Below the pieces are notes generated by a model. The model searched no databases. It was not told where the DNA came from and worked only from the letters and a program-made list of their open reading frames with translations. A stretch of DNA of 64,000 nucleotides, from NCBI RefSeq assembly GCF_003097235.1, contig NZ_QEQQ01000001.1, positions 1 to 64,000 of the forward strand, read 5' to 3'. This stretch comes from Pseudomonas sp. CC120222-01a. GTDB lineage: Bacteria; Pseudomonadota; Gammaproteobacteria; Pseudomonadales; Pseudomonadaceae. Each line of letters opens with the position of its first letter. The first letter of the stretch is position 1. Position numbers and translations under genes: made by a program. Positions 17,051-26,207 of this stretch are shown here, in pieces.

Positions 17051-17131
17051 GCGCGCTCTCCTGAGGATTGTCCAGTGCCCCCAGTCTAGGCGCCTGCGCC
17101 CACGCGAATAACCCCGCTTCGCGCATACCTG

Positions 17132-18076
17132 CTATGGCAAACCTGCAACCCCGCCCTGCACCCCGAACTGCGACTGGCGCCACAGCTCGAACACCCGGTT
17201 GCGCAACCAGCGGTGCTCGGCCGAGGCCTGCAAACGCTGATGCCACACAACCCAATAGCGCTGGGTATGCTCGACAAACCCCAACGGCCGCCACGCCAGC
17301 CCATGCAGGCGGCACAGCTGCCGGGCGATGTGCTCGGGCACCGTGGCCAGCGCCTGGCTGTTGCCGATCACCTGCACGGTGGCCGAAAAGAACGGTACTT
17401 CCAGGCTGATACGCCGCTGCAGCCCCTGGGCGCGCAGGTGGCGGTCGATGAAGCTGTCCTTGTCGCCACCCCCGGAAATGCGCACGTGCTTGCAGGCCAG
17501 GTAATCGTCCTGGCCAAGCACGTCCAGCGCGGTCAGCGGGTGATCCTGGCGCATCAGGCACACCGCGCGGTCTTCGCCGAGCAGGCGCCCATGCAGGTTG
17601 GGCGGCGACTCGTCGAACAAGGTGGTGGCCAGGTCGATCTCGCCGCTGGCGAGCAAGGCGTATTGCCCGGCCTGCCAGGTGCGGTAGTCGATGGACACGC
17701 CCGGGGCTTCCTGTTCCAAGGCAGCCACCAGCAGCGGCAGCATGTGCTCGGCCACGTAGTCAGACGCGGCCAGGCAGAAGCGCCGCTCGCAGCGGGCCGG
17801 GTCGAAGGCGGCGGGTTGGCGCAGGGCCTGGAGCTCTTCGAGCACCTGGCGCAGGGGCTCGACCAAGGCTTCGGCGTGTTCGCTGAGCACATAACCGCGG
17901 CCCTGGCGCACCAGTAACGGGTCGTCGAAGGCGTCGCGCAGGTGGGCCAGCTGGCGGCTCAGGGCCGATTGGCTGACGCCCAGGCGGTCGGCGGTGTGGC
18001 TGAGGTTCTTGAGCTGCAGGAGGCAGTCGAGGGTGCGCAGGTGGGCGAGGCTGAGGGAGGCGAAGGTGGGGTTCAT
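17132..18076 (-). CDS. LysR-family transcriptional regulator
   Basis: The 314-residue protein has a HTH at about 10-65 (LKNLSHTADRLGVSQSALSRQ) and a LysR substrate domain. The start at 18076 (MNPTFASLSLAHLRTLD) gives a normal N-terminus; the upstream in-frame extension is translated REP DNA. It is placed just upstream of the DOPA decarboxylase gene on the same strand, so it may be co-transcribed with it and regulate it. The effector domain ends normally near residue 300. Confidence 0.87.
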   Translation of the reverse strand: MNPTFASLSLAHLRTLDCLLQLKNLSHTADRLGVSQSALSRQLAHLRDAFDDPLLVRQGRGYVLSEHAEALVEPLRQVLEELQALRQPAAFDPARCERRFCLAASDYVAEHMLPLLVAALEQEAPGVSIDYRTWQAGQYALLASGEIDLATTLFDESPPNLHGRLLGEDRAVCLMRQDHPLTALDVLGQDDYLACKHVRISGGGDKDSFIDRHLRAQGLQRRISLEVPFFSATVQVIGNSQALATVPEHIARQLCRLHGLAWRPLGFVEHTQRYWVVWHQRLQASAEHRWLRNRVFELWRQSQFGVQGGVAGLP

Positions 18077-18117
18077 CGGTGTTCGGCTCCGGATGGCTGG
18101 CGAGGGCTTTGCCCTCG

Positions 18118-18220
18118 TTTCGCGACACAAGGCCGCTCCTACAGGGATAGCGCCACATCTGAATGCGGTGCAATCCTGTGGGAGCGGCCTTGTGTCGCGA
18201 AAGGGCCGCAAAGCGGCCCC
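18118..18220. repeat. REP doublet
   Basis: Two inverted REPs of the CGCGACACAAGGCCGCTCC subtype surround a roughly 37-bp spacer. On the distal side GGGCCGC/GCGGCCC forms an extra stem followed by CAGCTTTTT. It separates the 3' end of the yebC-like gene from the lysR start. Confidence 0.8.
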
Positions 18221-18226
18221 AGCTTT

Positions 18227-18937
18227 TTAGTCAGTCAGGCCAACGTAGACGTTCTGCACGTCATCGTTCTCGTCGATCGCCTCGAGGAACGCTTCCACCT
18301 CGGCCAGTGCTTCAGCGCTCAGGCTGGCAGCGCTCACCGGGTTCTTCGGGGTGTAGCCGATCTTCGCCGAAGTCACGGTGAAACCATGCTCCGGCAGCGC
18401 CTTCTGCACGGCATCCAGGTCGGTGGTGTCGGTGATGAACAGGGTCGAACCTTCTTCTTCACCTTCCTCGAAGTCCTGGGCACCGGCTTCGATGGCGGCC
18501 ATTTCCGGGTCGGCATCGCCTTCCGGGGTGGCTTCGATCAGGCCGACGTGGTTGAAGTCCCAGGTCACCGAGCCGCTGGCGCCCAGCTGGCCCTTGCGGA
18601 ACAGCACGCGGATCTGCGCCACGGTGCGGTTGACGTTGTCAGTCAGGCACTCGACGATCAATGGCACCTGGTGCGGGGCGAAGCCTTCATAGCTGACGGC
18701 ATGGTACTGCACGGCCTCGCCGTCCAGGCCAGCGCCTTTCTTGATGGCACGCTCCAGGGTCTCGCGGGTCATCGAGGCTTTCTTGGCCTGGACGATGGCC
18801 AGGCGCAGGCGCGGGTTCATGTCCGGGTCGGCACCGGATTTGGCCGCGATCTGGATTTCCTTGGCCAGCTTGCCCATGATCTTGCCCTTGGCATTGGCAG
18901 CTGTTTCTCTATGTTTGGCTTTCCACTGTGCGCCCAT
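18227..18937 (-). CDS. YebC/TACO1 family protein (YeeN-type)
   Basis: The 236-residue protein has the conserved start [19 protein letters not shown], then the family core ([32 protein letters not shown]-like [21 protein letters not shown]) and an acidic C-terminus. Members were named transcriptional regulators; recent work ties the family to relief of ribosome stalling at proline stretches. The MGAQWK rather than MAGHSKW start indicates the YeeN-like paralogue, not the ruvC-linked YebC. AGAGAG precedes the ATG. It is monocistronic. Confidence 0.9.
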   Translation of the reverse strand: MGAQWKAKHRETAANAKGKIMGKLAKEIQIAAKSGADPDMNPRLRLAIVQAKKASMTRETLERAIKKGAGLDGEAVQYHAVSYEGFAPHQVPLIVECLTDNVNRTVAQIRVLFRKGQLGASGSVTWDFNHVGLIEATPEGDADPEMAAIEAGAQDFEEGEEEGSTLFITDTTDLDAVQKALPEHGFTVTSAKIGYTPKNPVSAASLSAEALAEVEAFLEAIDENDDVQNVYVGLTD

Positions 18938-19062
18938 GTCGACTCTCTTTGTTTCAGCGGCCGGTTCAGGAAGCGACCGGCCAAAAGTGGGTGCAGTTTA
19001 TACGCCCTCGGGCGGTGGATCGACAAGTAATCTCACGCCTTGTCGACCTTGCCCGCGTTCCT

Positions 19063-20379
19063 TCAGGTACGCAGTGGTTTGATCGCCATGCTGGTGTTGG
19101 GCGCCACGTCATTGGCCTCGGGCGTGCCAGCCGGGCGGCTGTTCCAGTGCGGCAGCAGCACCAGGGCCGAGAACAGCGCGCAGCCGGCGAACACGATGAA
19201 CACCGTGACACTGTCGAAGTAGCCCGGCAGCAGGCCGCCGAGCACCGCGCCCACCGAGCCGCAGCCGTTGACGAAGCCTGCCGCCGTGGCGCCGGCCTTG
19301 GCCGTGCCGAAGTCGATGGCCGCCGCGCCGCTGATCATCGAGTCCGGCCCGTACAGGGTCAGGCCCATGACGAACAGCAAGGCCACTACCATCACGATGC
19401 TGCCGCTGTGCATCGCCGCCATGAAGGCTGCCAGGGTCACGGTCAACAGCACCAGGCTGATCACGCAGGCCGGCATGCGCCGGGCGCCGAACAGCTTGTC
19501 CGACGCCAGGCCGATGATGATCGGGCCGAGCAGCCCCGCCAGCTCGAATGCGGTGGGGATGATCGCCGCGCCGACCTTGCCGACCGAAGGCATCTGCTCG
19601 AAGACGATCACCGGGCCCCACAGCAGGATGGCGTAACGCGCGGGCTTCAACAGGAAGTAGGCCAGGCCCAGGGTCAGCACCGTGCGGTTGCGCAAGATTT
19701 CGCGCAGTGGCGCCCACACGCTGCACAGGTTGCCGGCCGGGGCCATGCTCTGCGGCTCCGGTTCGACTGCGGCCAGGCCGACGTCTTCCGGCTTGTTGCG
19801 CTGCAGGAAGAAGAACAGCACGGCCACACCGGCCACCACCGCAGCGCTGGAGAAGAACGCCGCGTGCCAGGTGCCGACCAGGGTATAGGCCCACCAGCCG
19901 GCAAACGGCGAAGCAACCAGGCCACCGAAGGCGTAGCACGAGCTCCAAAGCCCCAGCACCCGCCCGCGCTGCGAAGCCGGGAAGAAGCTACCGATGTTCT
20001 TGCACAGCCCGGCCCAGCCGGTGGATTGCGCCAGGCCCTGGATCAGCATGCAGGTGGCGAAGATCGGGAAGGTTGCGTAACTGCCCATCACCACGGCGGC
20101 CGCCGCCGAGATCAGCAGGCCGCCCAGCACCACCACGCGCGGGCCGAAACGGTCGGCGAGCATGCCCCAGGTGAACTGGCCCACGGCGTAGGCGGCCAGG
20201 TAGATGGCGTCGAGGTTGGCCATGGCGGCCTTGTCGAGCATGAACGTCGGGTCTTCGCCGATGCCGAGCTTGGCCACCGAGAAGGCTTTGCGGGTGAAAT
20301 AGAAGGCGGCGTAGGCCAGCCAGGTGATCGCGAAAATCTGGATGCGCCAGCGTTTCAACGCGGCTAGTGATTGATTCAT
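19063..20379 (-). CDS. MFS transporter of the organophosphate:phosphate antiporter type
   Basis: The 438-residue, 12-helix inner-membrane protein starts MNQSLAALKRWRIQIF. The ATG at 20379 has GAGGTCAG upstream and avoids a non-membrane leader. Features of the GlpT/UhpT/UhpC group are YAAFYFTRKAFSVAK in TM1, GMLADRFGPR after TM2, and the long GLCKNIGSFFPASQRGRVLGLWSS region. Family members move glycerol-3-phosphate, hexose phosphates, phosphoglycerate or phosphonates. It is divergent from a LysR gene with similarity to phosphonate-type regulators, so an aminophosphonate or phosphorylated organic acid is a fair guess. Confidence 0.82.
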   Translation of the reverse strand: MNQSLAALKRWRIQIFAITWLAYAAFYFTRKAFSVAKLGIGEDPTFMLDKAAMANLDAIYLAAYAVGQFTWGMLADRFGPRVVVLGGLLISAAAAVVMGSYATFPIFATCMLIQGLAQSTGWAGLCKNIGSFFPASQRGRVLGLWSSCYAFGGLVASPFAGWWAYTLVGTWHAAFFSSAAVVAGVAVLFFFLQRNKPEDVGLAAVEPEPQSMAPAGNLCSVWAPLREILRNRTVLTLGLAYFLLKPARYAILLWGPVIVFEQMPSVGKVGAAIIPTAFELAGLLGPIIIGLASDKLFGARRMPACVISLVLLTVTLAAFMAAMHSGSIVMVVALLFVMGLTLYGPDSMISGAAAIDFGTAKAGATAAGFVNGCGSVGAVLGGLLPGYFDSVTVFIVFAGCALFSALVLLPHWNSRPAGTPEANDVAPNTSMAIKPLRT

Positions 20380-20623
20380 TGACTCTGACCTCTTGCTCAA
20401 GTGTGCCGGCAGATTGTTAAAAAACGCCTGTCTTGTTGTTGTGTTGCGCACTGCATGACGAAGGCTCGTCATCTGGTCAGATGGCACCGGTGTGCGGGCC
20501 ATGGCCCGGCCACTGCTTGTGGCGGCAGCCTCGGGTTGAAACGTATGGAAACAGTTGCTGACTGATAAAGAAAATCGATTTATCGTATTTCACACATAAG
20601 CTCAGCTTGTTACTGGAGTCGGC
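20380..20623. promoter_or_regulatory. Divergent promoter region of the transporter and lysR
   Basis: This 244-bp gap has no gene. The part next to lysR (20555-20610) is AT-rich (AAAGAAAATCGATTTATCG), as expected for a LysR-controlled divergent promoter, and ATCGATTTATCGTAT carries a short ATCGAT palindrome. The binding site is not certain. Confidence 0.4.
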
Positions 20624-21493
20624 ATGTCGGTATCCCACGCTCAACTCAAGGCGTTCCATGCAGTGGCCGTGCACGGCAGCTTCACCCGCGCGGCGGAAAA
20701 GCTGTTTCTGACCCAGCCGGCAGTGTCCGATCAGGTGCGCAAGCTTGAAGAGCGTTTCGGCGTGCTGCTGTTTCACCGCAACAAGCGCTCGGTGCAACTG
20801 ACCGACCTGGGCGAGCGCCTGCTGGGCATCAGCCAGCGCCTGTTCGCCTGCGAGGCCGAAGCGCATGACCTGCTGCAGGATTCACGTGCCCTGCACACCG
20901 GCAGCCTGGTGCTGGCGGTGGATGCGCCGGTGCACGTGCTGCCGCAGATTGCACGCTTCTGCCAGCGCTACCCGGGCATCCAGGTCAAGGTCGAGACCGG
21001 CAACACCGATGAATCGCTGGCCAGGCTGTTCAGCTACCAGGCCGACCTGGCGCTGCTCGGGCGCGATGTCGATGACGAGCGCCTGTATTGCGTACCGCTG
21101 CGCCGCGACCCGATGGTGGCGTTCGTCTCGCACAACCACCCGTGGGCCAGCCGCGGGTCGATCAGCCTGGCGGACCTGGACGACACGCCACTGGTGCTGC
21201 GCGAGCCGGGGTCGGTGACACGGCAGACGCTGGAGGAAGAGATGCAGCGCGCTGGCTTGCGGATTCGACCGGCGATCCAGGTGGAAGGCCGCGAGGCAGC
21301 GCGTGAGGCGGTGGTGGTGGGGATTGGCGTGGGGGTGGTGTCGGCGGCCGAGTTTGGTGCGGATGCGCGGGTATGTGCCTTGCCGATCGTCGACTGTCAG
21401 CGGCATCTCACCGAGACACTGGTGTGCCTGAGCGAGCAAAGAAGCCGCCGGGTGGTGGCGACTTTCCTGCAGATGGTTCAGGATGAGTTGTAG
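20624..21493 (+). CDS. LysR-family transcriptional regulator
   Basis: The 289-residue protein has a HTH at about 5-60 (GSFTRAAEKLFLTQPAVSDQVRKLE) and an effector domain. GGAG stands 6 nt before the ATG at 20624. The layout divergent to the organophosphate-type transporter suggests that it controls that gene. N-terminal similarity to regulators of 2-aminoethylphosphonate use is from memory and not proof. It ends just before a REP hairpin. Confidence 0.87.
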   Translation: MSVSHAQLKAFHAVAVHGSFTRAAEKLFLTQPAVSDQVRKLEERFGVLLFHRNKRSVQLTDLGERLLGISQRLFACEAEAHDLLQDSRALHTGSLVLAVDAPVHVLPQIARFCQRYPGIQVKVETGNTDESLARLFSYQADLALLGRDVDDERLYCVPLRRDPMVAFVSHNHPWASRGSISLADLDDTPLVLREPGSVTRQTLEEEMQRAGLRIRPAIQVEGREAAREAVVVGIGVGVVSAAEFGADARVCALPIVDCQRHLTETLVCLSEQRSRRVVATFLQMVQDEL

Positions 21494-21543
21494 CGCCTGT
21501 ACCGGCCTCTTCGCGGCTAAAGCCGCGAAGAGGCCATCACAGG
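21494..21543. repeat. Single REP forming a long hairpin
   Basis: A perfect 15-bp stem, GGCCTCTTCGCGGCT with AGCCGCGAAGAGGCC, is centred near 21520, with CCTGT...ACAGG outer arms. It lies directly after the lysR stop and probably acts as its terminator. Confidence 0.8.
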
Positions 21544-21588
21544 CAATACAACTATGCTGGGAATACCTCATTTCCAGGCCCACCCACC

Positions 21589-21954
21589 ATGCTTTTCCGC
21601 CTGGCCGCCGATGCCCTGGTCCTGCTGCACCTGGCCTTCATCCTGCTGGTCCTGTTCGGCGGCCTCCTGGTGCTCAGGTGGCGCCCCGCCCTGCTCCTGC
21701 ACCTCCCCGCCCTGGCCTGGGGCCTGGCAGTAGAAGGCCTGCACCTGCACTGCCCGCTCACCGACTGGGAAAACCGCATGCGCCTGGCCGCCGGTGACGC
21801 GGGCTACCACGGCGGCTTCGTCGAGCACTACATCTGGCCACTGATCTACCCCGCCGGCCTGACGCCGCAGATCCAGCTGCTGCTGGGCGGCGTCGTGCTG
21901 GTGCTGAACCTGGCCATCTACGCCTGCGTCATCTGGCGCTGGCGTCGCCCTTAG
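21589..21954 (+). CDS. DUF2784 family membrane protein
   Basis: The 121-residue protein has four predicted membrane helices: about 5-25, 32-50, a shorter one near 85-100, and 100-117 before the final WRWRRP. The conserved elements HLAFILLVLFGG, CPLTDWE and HYIWPLIYPAGL are those of DUF2784. The function is unknown. The 3' end overlaps the convergent tam gene by 4 bp. Confidence 0.8.
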   Translation: MLFRLAADALVLLHLAFILLVLFGGLLVLRWRPALLLHLPALAWGLAVEGLHLHCPLTDWENRMRLAAGDAGYHGGFVEHYIWPLIYPAGLTPQIQLLLGGVVLVLNLAIYACVIWRWRRP

Positions 21955-22727
21955 CGGGTGGCGACCACAAACAGCCGCGGAAACGGCAGCAGCACCTTGC
22001 CGTCAGTGGCAGGCGGGTAGTCATGCTGCATGGCCTGCAGGTACATCTGCAGGAAGTCCGCCCGCTCCTGCTCGTCCAGCCTGGCCAGGTAAGGCCGCAG
22101 CGCCGACCCCTTGAACCATTCCACCACCGCCTCGGCGCCACCGGTCAACGGGTGGTGATAGGTGGTGCGCCACACGTCCACCCGCGTGCACAGGGGGCTG
22201 AGCAGGTCGTAGTAGAACGCCGCGTTGTGCCGCGGAGGCAACTGAAAATCAGCCAATTTTTCCGCCCACGGGCCCTCACTGGCGATCTTGCGCAGTTGCC
22301 GGTGAGCGGGCTCGTCGAGGTTGTCCGGGGTCTGCACGGCCAGGCTGCCACCCTCGCTCAGCTGGCGTACCAGGTGCGGGTACAGCGAGCCATGGTCTGG
22401 CACCCATTGCAGCGAAGCATTGGCCAGGATCAGGTCCTGCGGCTCTGGGGCGGACCAGTCGCTGATATCGGCGATCTCGCAGCGCACCCGTGGAATGTGC
22501 AGGCGCTTGCGTTCGCGGGCCTTGTCGATCATGTCCTTGTCGCTGTCCAGCGCTGTCACCTGGGCATCTTTGCAGTGCTGCAACAGCACTTCGGTGGAGT
22601 TGCCGGGGCCGCAGCCCAGGTCGGTGGCATGGCGCACCGGCCGCGGCGGCACGGCGGCCAGCAGATCACGCACGGCGCGGGTGCGTTCGTCTTCGAAGAG
22701 GGAATACTGGGTGGCGGACCAGGCCAT
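21951..22727 (-). CDS. tam: Trans-aconitate 2-methyltransferase
   Basis: The 258-residue protein is a class I SAM-dependent methyltransferase of the Tam type. The SAM-binding loop is DLGCGPGNST at about 41-50, the acidic residue after strand 2 is in ALDSDKDM, and the family-typical NASLQWVPDH and WWRTTY-like VWRTTYHHPL follow. Tam methylates trans-aconitate, a by-product that inhibits aconitase. AAGGAG precedes the ATG. It is monocistronic, with a 4-bp 3' overlap with the DUF2784 gene. Confidence 0.88.
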   Translation of the reverse strand: MAWSATQYSLFEDERTRAVRDLLAAVPPRPVRHATDLGCGPGNSTEVLLQHCKDAQVTALDSDKDMIDKARERKRLHIPRVRCEIADISDWSAPEPQDLILANASLQWVPDHGSLYPHLVRQLSEGGSLAVQTPDNLDEPAHRQLRKIASEGPWAEKLADFQLPPRHNAAFYYDLLSPLCTRVDVWRTTYHHPLTGGAEAVVEWFKGSALRPYLARLDEQERADFLQMYLQAMQHDYPPATDGKVLLPFPRLFVVATR

Positions 22728-22834
22728 GGGCGGCTCCTTTTGGCGGCGATGCAGTGAGCATAAGCCATGTACCGCAGTGCATGCGCCTGAACTGTCGACC
22801 TATGCTTGAAGTCAGTCCCTTTATGCGCATACCC

Positions 22835-23002
22835 ATGAAACTATCCCTGGCCCTCGCCATTCTGGCACTGATCGCCGCCGCCGCCCTGCTCGGTTCCCCC
22901 TGGATGAACCAGCGGTTCCACATGCCCGTGGAAAAACACCAGGCCCAACAACGCGAAACGGCCGGGTCCCCAAGGGAGCCGGCCGCTTCCAACAGCGAAT
23001 GA
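22835..23002 (+). CDS. Small single-span membrane protein (uncertain)
   Basis: The 55-residue reading frame begins MKLSLALAILALIAAAALLG, a hydrophobic helix or signal, followed by a polar tail rich in Q, E and P. In-frame ATGs also exist at 22823 and 22802, and none has a clear RBS. It fills the gap between tam and the permease gene, and its stop is 3 bp from the permease stop. Coding is plausible from its composition but unproven. Confidence 0.45.
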   Translation: MKLSLALAILALIAAAALLGSPWMNQRFHMPVEKHQAQQRETAGSPREPAASNSE

Positions 23003-23005
23003 CGC

Positions 23006-24418
23006 TTAGTGCTGCTGCTTGCCAGAGCGGATCTGGTGGACCACGCCCATGGCCACCACGACCGCCGCGGCGATGCCGGTGGAGATCACCAGGATCTGGT
23101 AGTCAGGCATGAAGGCCATGGTCACCAGGGCAGCAATGATGAAACCGATCACCAGGTAGGTCAGCCACGGGAACAGCCACATCTGCAGGCGCACTTCCTT
23201 GCCTTCGGCAATCAGCTTGCGGCGCATACGCAGCTGCGAGAAGGCGATCACCAGGTACACCAGCAGGGCGATCATGCCGGTGGTGTTCATCAGGGTTTCC
23301 AGCACGTCTTTCGGGCGCAGGGTCTCGCTGAAGTTGATCAGCGCGCAGACCACGGCCACGGCGCAGGAGCCGATGATCGCGTACACCGGTACGCCAGTGC
23401 CGGCGCGGGTGATCTTGAAGAACGACGGCGCGTCGCCACGCTGGGCCAGGGAGAACAGCATGCGCGAAGCGGTGTAGTGGCCCGAGATCAGGCAGCTGCT
23501 CACCGAGGTCAGCACCACGAAGTTCATCAGCAGCTCGGCGTGCGGCACGCCCAGCAGTTCCAGGGTACGGCGGTAGGCGCCATAGCCGGAAACGCCCAGT
23601 TGCGGATCGTTCCACGGTACCAGGCAGACGATCAGGAAGATCGAGCCGACGTAGAACAGACACACACGCCATACCACCGAGTTGGTGGCCTTGACGATCT
23701 GGGTGGCCGGGTCCTTGGCTTCGGACGCGGCGATGGTGACGATTTCAGCGCCGAGGAAAGCGAACATCACACCCAGCAACGCACCAATGACCGTGGTGAT
23801 ACCGTTGGGCATGAAGCCTTCGGCGGTCAGGTGGGTCATGCCACGTACTTCACCGAACTGCCAGATGTTCATCACGGCAGCGGTACACACCACCAGGAAG
23901 CAGACGATCGCCACCACCTTGATCAGCGCGAACCAGAATTCGAACTCACCGTAGTGCTTGACGTTGAAGAAGTTGACGGTGATCAGCAGCAGGGTCGTGG
24001 CCAGCACGAACACGTTGACGCTCACGTCGGGGAAGAAGCCATGCAGGATCTTGCCCGCCACATAGGCTTCCCAGGCCATCAGGATGACCCAGTACCACCA
24101 GTACAGCCAGCCGATGGTGAAACCGGCCCAGCGGCCGATGGCGCGGTCGGCGTAAGTGGAGAACGAGCCGGTGTCAGGCGAGGAAGTCGCCATTTCACCC
24201 AGCATGCGCATGATCAGCACCACCAGGATGCCGCCGGCCAGGTAGGCCAGCACTGCGGCCGGGCCGGCGCTGTGGATCACGCTGCCGGAGCCGACGAACA
24301 AGGCGCCGCCGATAACCCCGGCGATCGACATCATCGTCAGGTGGCGCGACTTGAGCGAGGCACTGAGCTTGCTCTCGTGCCCGCTTTTCGCGGTGGTGGT
24401 TGTGGATGTTGCGTCCAT
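23006..24418 (-). CDS. gabP: Amino acid permease, GABA permease-like (APC superfamily, AAT family)
   Basis: The 470-residue, 12-helix inner-membrane protein has the AAT family signature SIAGVIGGALFVGSGSVI at TM1 and GEMATSSPDTGSFSTYAD in the TM2-3 region, plus FLGAEIVTIAASEAKDP in TM6. Overall it resembles GabP, the gamma-aminobutyrate importer. It is divergent from a MocR/GabR-like regulator, which supports uptake of GABA or a related omega-amino acid under control of that regulator. The RBS is weak. Confidence 0.85.
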   Translation of the reverse strand: MDATSTTTTAKSGHESKLSASLKSRHLTMMSIAGVIGGALFVGSGSVIHSAGPAAVLAYLAGGILVVLIMRMLGEMATSSPDTGSFSTYADRAIGRWAGFTIGWLYWWYWVILMAWEAYVAGKILHGFFPDVSVNVFVLATTLLLITVNFFNVKHYGEFEFWFALIKVVAIVCFLVVCTAAVMNIWQFGEVRGMTHLTAEGFMPNGITTVIGALLGVMFAFLGAEIVTIAASEAKDPATQIVKATNSVVWRVCLFYVGSIFLIVCLVPWNDPQLGVSGYGAYRRTLELLGVPHAELLMNFVVLTSVSSCLISGHYTASRMLFSLAQRGDAPSFFKITRAGTGVPVYAIIGSCAVAVVCALINFSETLRPKDVLETLMNTTGMIALLVYLVIAFSQLRMRRKLIAEGKEVRLQMWLFPWLTYLVIGFIIAALVTMAFMPDYQILVISTGIAAAVVVAMGVVHQIRSGKQQH

Positions 24419-24743
24419 CAGTTGTGTACCCCGTGCTTCTTTTTATCCAAGGAAAACTGTGAAACCCCGATGGCTCTCGGTTTCACCTGTACATCAGTGC
24501 TAATGCGGGCAGGATGGTGTGCGCAAACACACGCAGGCCTTCCGTGGCGGCCTGCTGACGCGCCCCAGGGTTGGCACCTGGGGCGAACTGAACATGCTTT
24601 ATGTGGCGATATCTGACACCTAATGTAAAAATGTCCGACGTAGAGAGCCATGCACAGTGGCATGAATCTCGCACTGCACTGTACAGGCCGCCGATGCAAT
24701 ACACCCCGCTGCGCCTGGCGTTCCGCACTCTTGAAGGCCCCGA
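24419..24743. promoter_or_regulatory. Divergent promoter region of gabP and the MocR gene
   Basis: This 325-bp gap has no convincing gene. GCACAGTG at 24652-24659 and CACTGTAC at 24677-24684 form an inverted pair with one mismatch, a possible operator for the adjacent regulator. GAAGG before 24744 is the regulator RBS. Binding is not shown. Confidence 0.4.
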
Positions 24744-26168
24744 ATGTTCGAATTACATCCAGACTCTTCCACGCCGTTGGTCAACCAGATCATCGACGGC
24801 CTGCGCGAGCTGATCGACAACCAGACCCTCAAGCCGGGCGCCAAGGTGCCGTCGATCCGCGCCTTCGCCGCGAGCTACTCGGTGAGCACCTTCACCGTGG
24901 TCGAGGCGTACGACCGCCTGGTCGCCCAGGGGCTGCTGGTGAGCAAGGGCAATGCGGGGTTCTTCGTCAATCGTGCGGCGAACGAGCTGCTGGAAAGCCA
25001 GAACAGCGAGGCCGAAAGCGGCCGCCCGACGTTCAACTCCGAGTGGTACCTGCAGCAGATCTTTGAAACCCGCCAACTGCCGTACAAGCCTGGCTGCGGC
25101 TGGTTGCCCAACGACTGGATGTACGAAGAGGGCCTTCGCCGCGGCCTGCGCCAGGTCGCTGGCAGCCCGCTGGAGCTGTCTGGCTACGGCGACCCGATGG
25201 GCTTGCCGGAGCTGCGTGCGCTGACCGCGCAGAACCTGCAGCAGGAGCTGTCGATCGTCTGCAACCCGGCGCAGCTGATGCTGACCCATGGCGCCAGCCA
25301 GGCGCTGGACCTGGCCGTGCGTACCTTGGTACGCCCCGGTGACGTGGTGCTGGTGGACGACCCCGGCTACCCCAACCTGATGAGTATCCTGCGCACCCAA
25401 GGCGCAACGCTGATCGGTGTGCCACGCACGCCCAACGGTTACGACCTCAATCACCTCGAACAATTGCTGGCGCACCACCGCCCGACCGCCTTCTTCACCC
25501 AGCCGCACCTGCACAGCCCGACCTGCTCACGCACCCCGCTGCCGCAGCTGCACCGCCTGCTGCAACTGGCCAGCCAGCACGGCTTCCGGTTGGTGGAGAA
25601 CAACCTGTACGCCGACATGGTTGCCGAACCGCAGCCGTGCCTGGCCAGCCTCGACCACCTGCAGCAGGTGGTGTACGTGGGCAGCTACTCGAAAAGCATC
25701 TCGCCCAACGTGCGGGTCGGCTACCTGCTGGCCAACCCGGAGCTTTCGCAGAAACTGTTGCACCTGAAGATGCGCTCGGGGCTGACCACCTCGCAGGTGA
25801 TGGAGCGGGTGGTATACGCCGCAATCATCGACGGGCGCTGGCGCAAGCACCTCAAGCGCCTGCGCCAGCGATTGGCCGAAGCGCATCAGGAAGTTGGCCG
25901 GCATCTGCATCGATTGGGCTTTGAACTGTTCATCGAGTCGGATGAAGGGATGTATATCTGGACCCGCCACCCGGCGATTCCGGACAGCGCGGCGTTGCTC
26001 GATGATGCCTTGGAGAAAGGCATCATGCTCGGGCCTGGGCAGTTGTTCATGGTCGATGCCAAGGCCACCGGGTGGATGCGCTTCAATGTGGCGTTCAGTA
26101 CCGACCCGGCGATGTGGGAGTTGCTGGAGAAGGTGCTGGTGAAGCATGTGCGGCGGGGCGGGATTTAG
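24744..26168 (+). CDS. MocR/GabR-type regulator (GntR HTH plus aminotransferase-like domain)
   Basis: The 474-residue protein has a GntR-type winged helix at 1-75 (PGAKVPSIRAFAASYSVSTF) and an aminotransferase class I fold at about 110-470. The PLP lysine is present in GSYSKSISPNVRVGY. Two usually conserved catalytic sites differ: PHLHSPTC replaces PxHQNPTG, and ENNLYADM replaces the EDDxY aspartate region. This suggests an altered PLP/amino acid site. Relatives control GABA, taurine or vitamin B6 genes. It probably regulates the divergent gabP. Confidence 0.87.
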   Translation: MFELHPDSSTPLVNQIIDGLRELIDNQTLKPGAKVPSIRAFAASYSVSTFTVVEAYDRLVAQGLLVSKGNAGFFVNRAANELLESQNSEAESGRPTFNSEWYLQQIFETRQLPYKPGCGWLPNDWMYEEGLRRGLRQVAGSPLELSGYGDPMGLPELRALTAQNLQQELSIVCNPAQLMLTHGASQALDLAVRTLVRPGDVVLVDDPGYPNLMSILRTQGATLIGVPRTPNGYDLNHLEQLLAHHRPTAFFTQPHLHSPTCSRTPLPQLHRLLQLASQHGFRLVENNLYADMVAEPQPCLASLDHLQQVVYVGSYSKSISPNVRVGYLLANPELSQKLLHLKMRSGLTTSQVMERVVYAAIIDGRWRKHLKRLRQRLAEAHQEVGRHLHRLGFELFIESDEGMYIWTRHPAIPDSAALLDDALEKGIMLGPGQLFMVDAKATGWMRFNVAFSTDPAMWELLEKVLVKHVRRGGI

Positions 26169-26207
26169 GGATTGAGGTGTGGCCGGGGTGTTCGCCTTGG
26201 CATATTC

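Noticed and set aside
15521..17089. 522-residue plus-strand frame over the DOPA decarboxylase
   Set aside because: Shadow frame beginning in REP DNA.
23009..24616. 535-residue plus-strand frame over gabP
   Set aside because: Shadow; the minus strand has twelve membrane helices and permease motifs.
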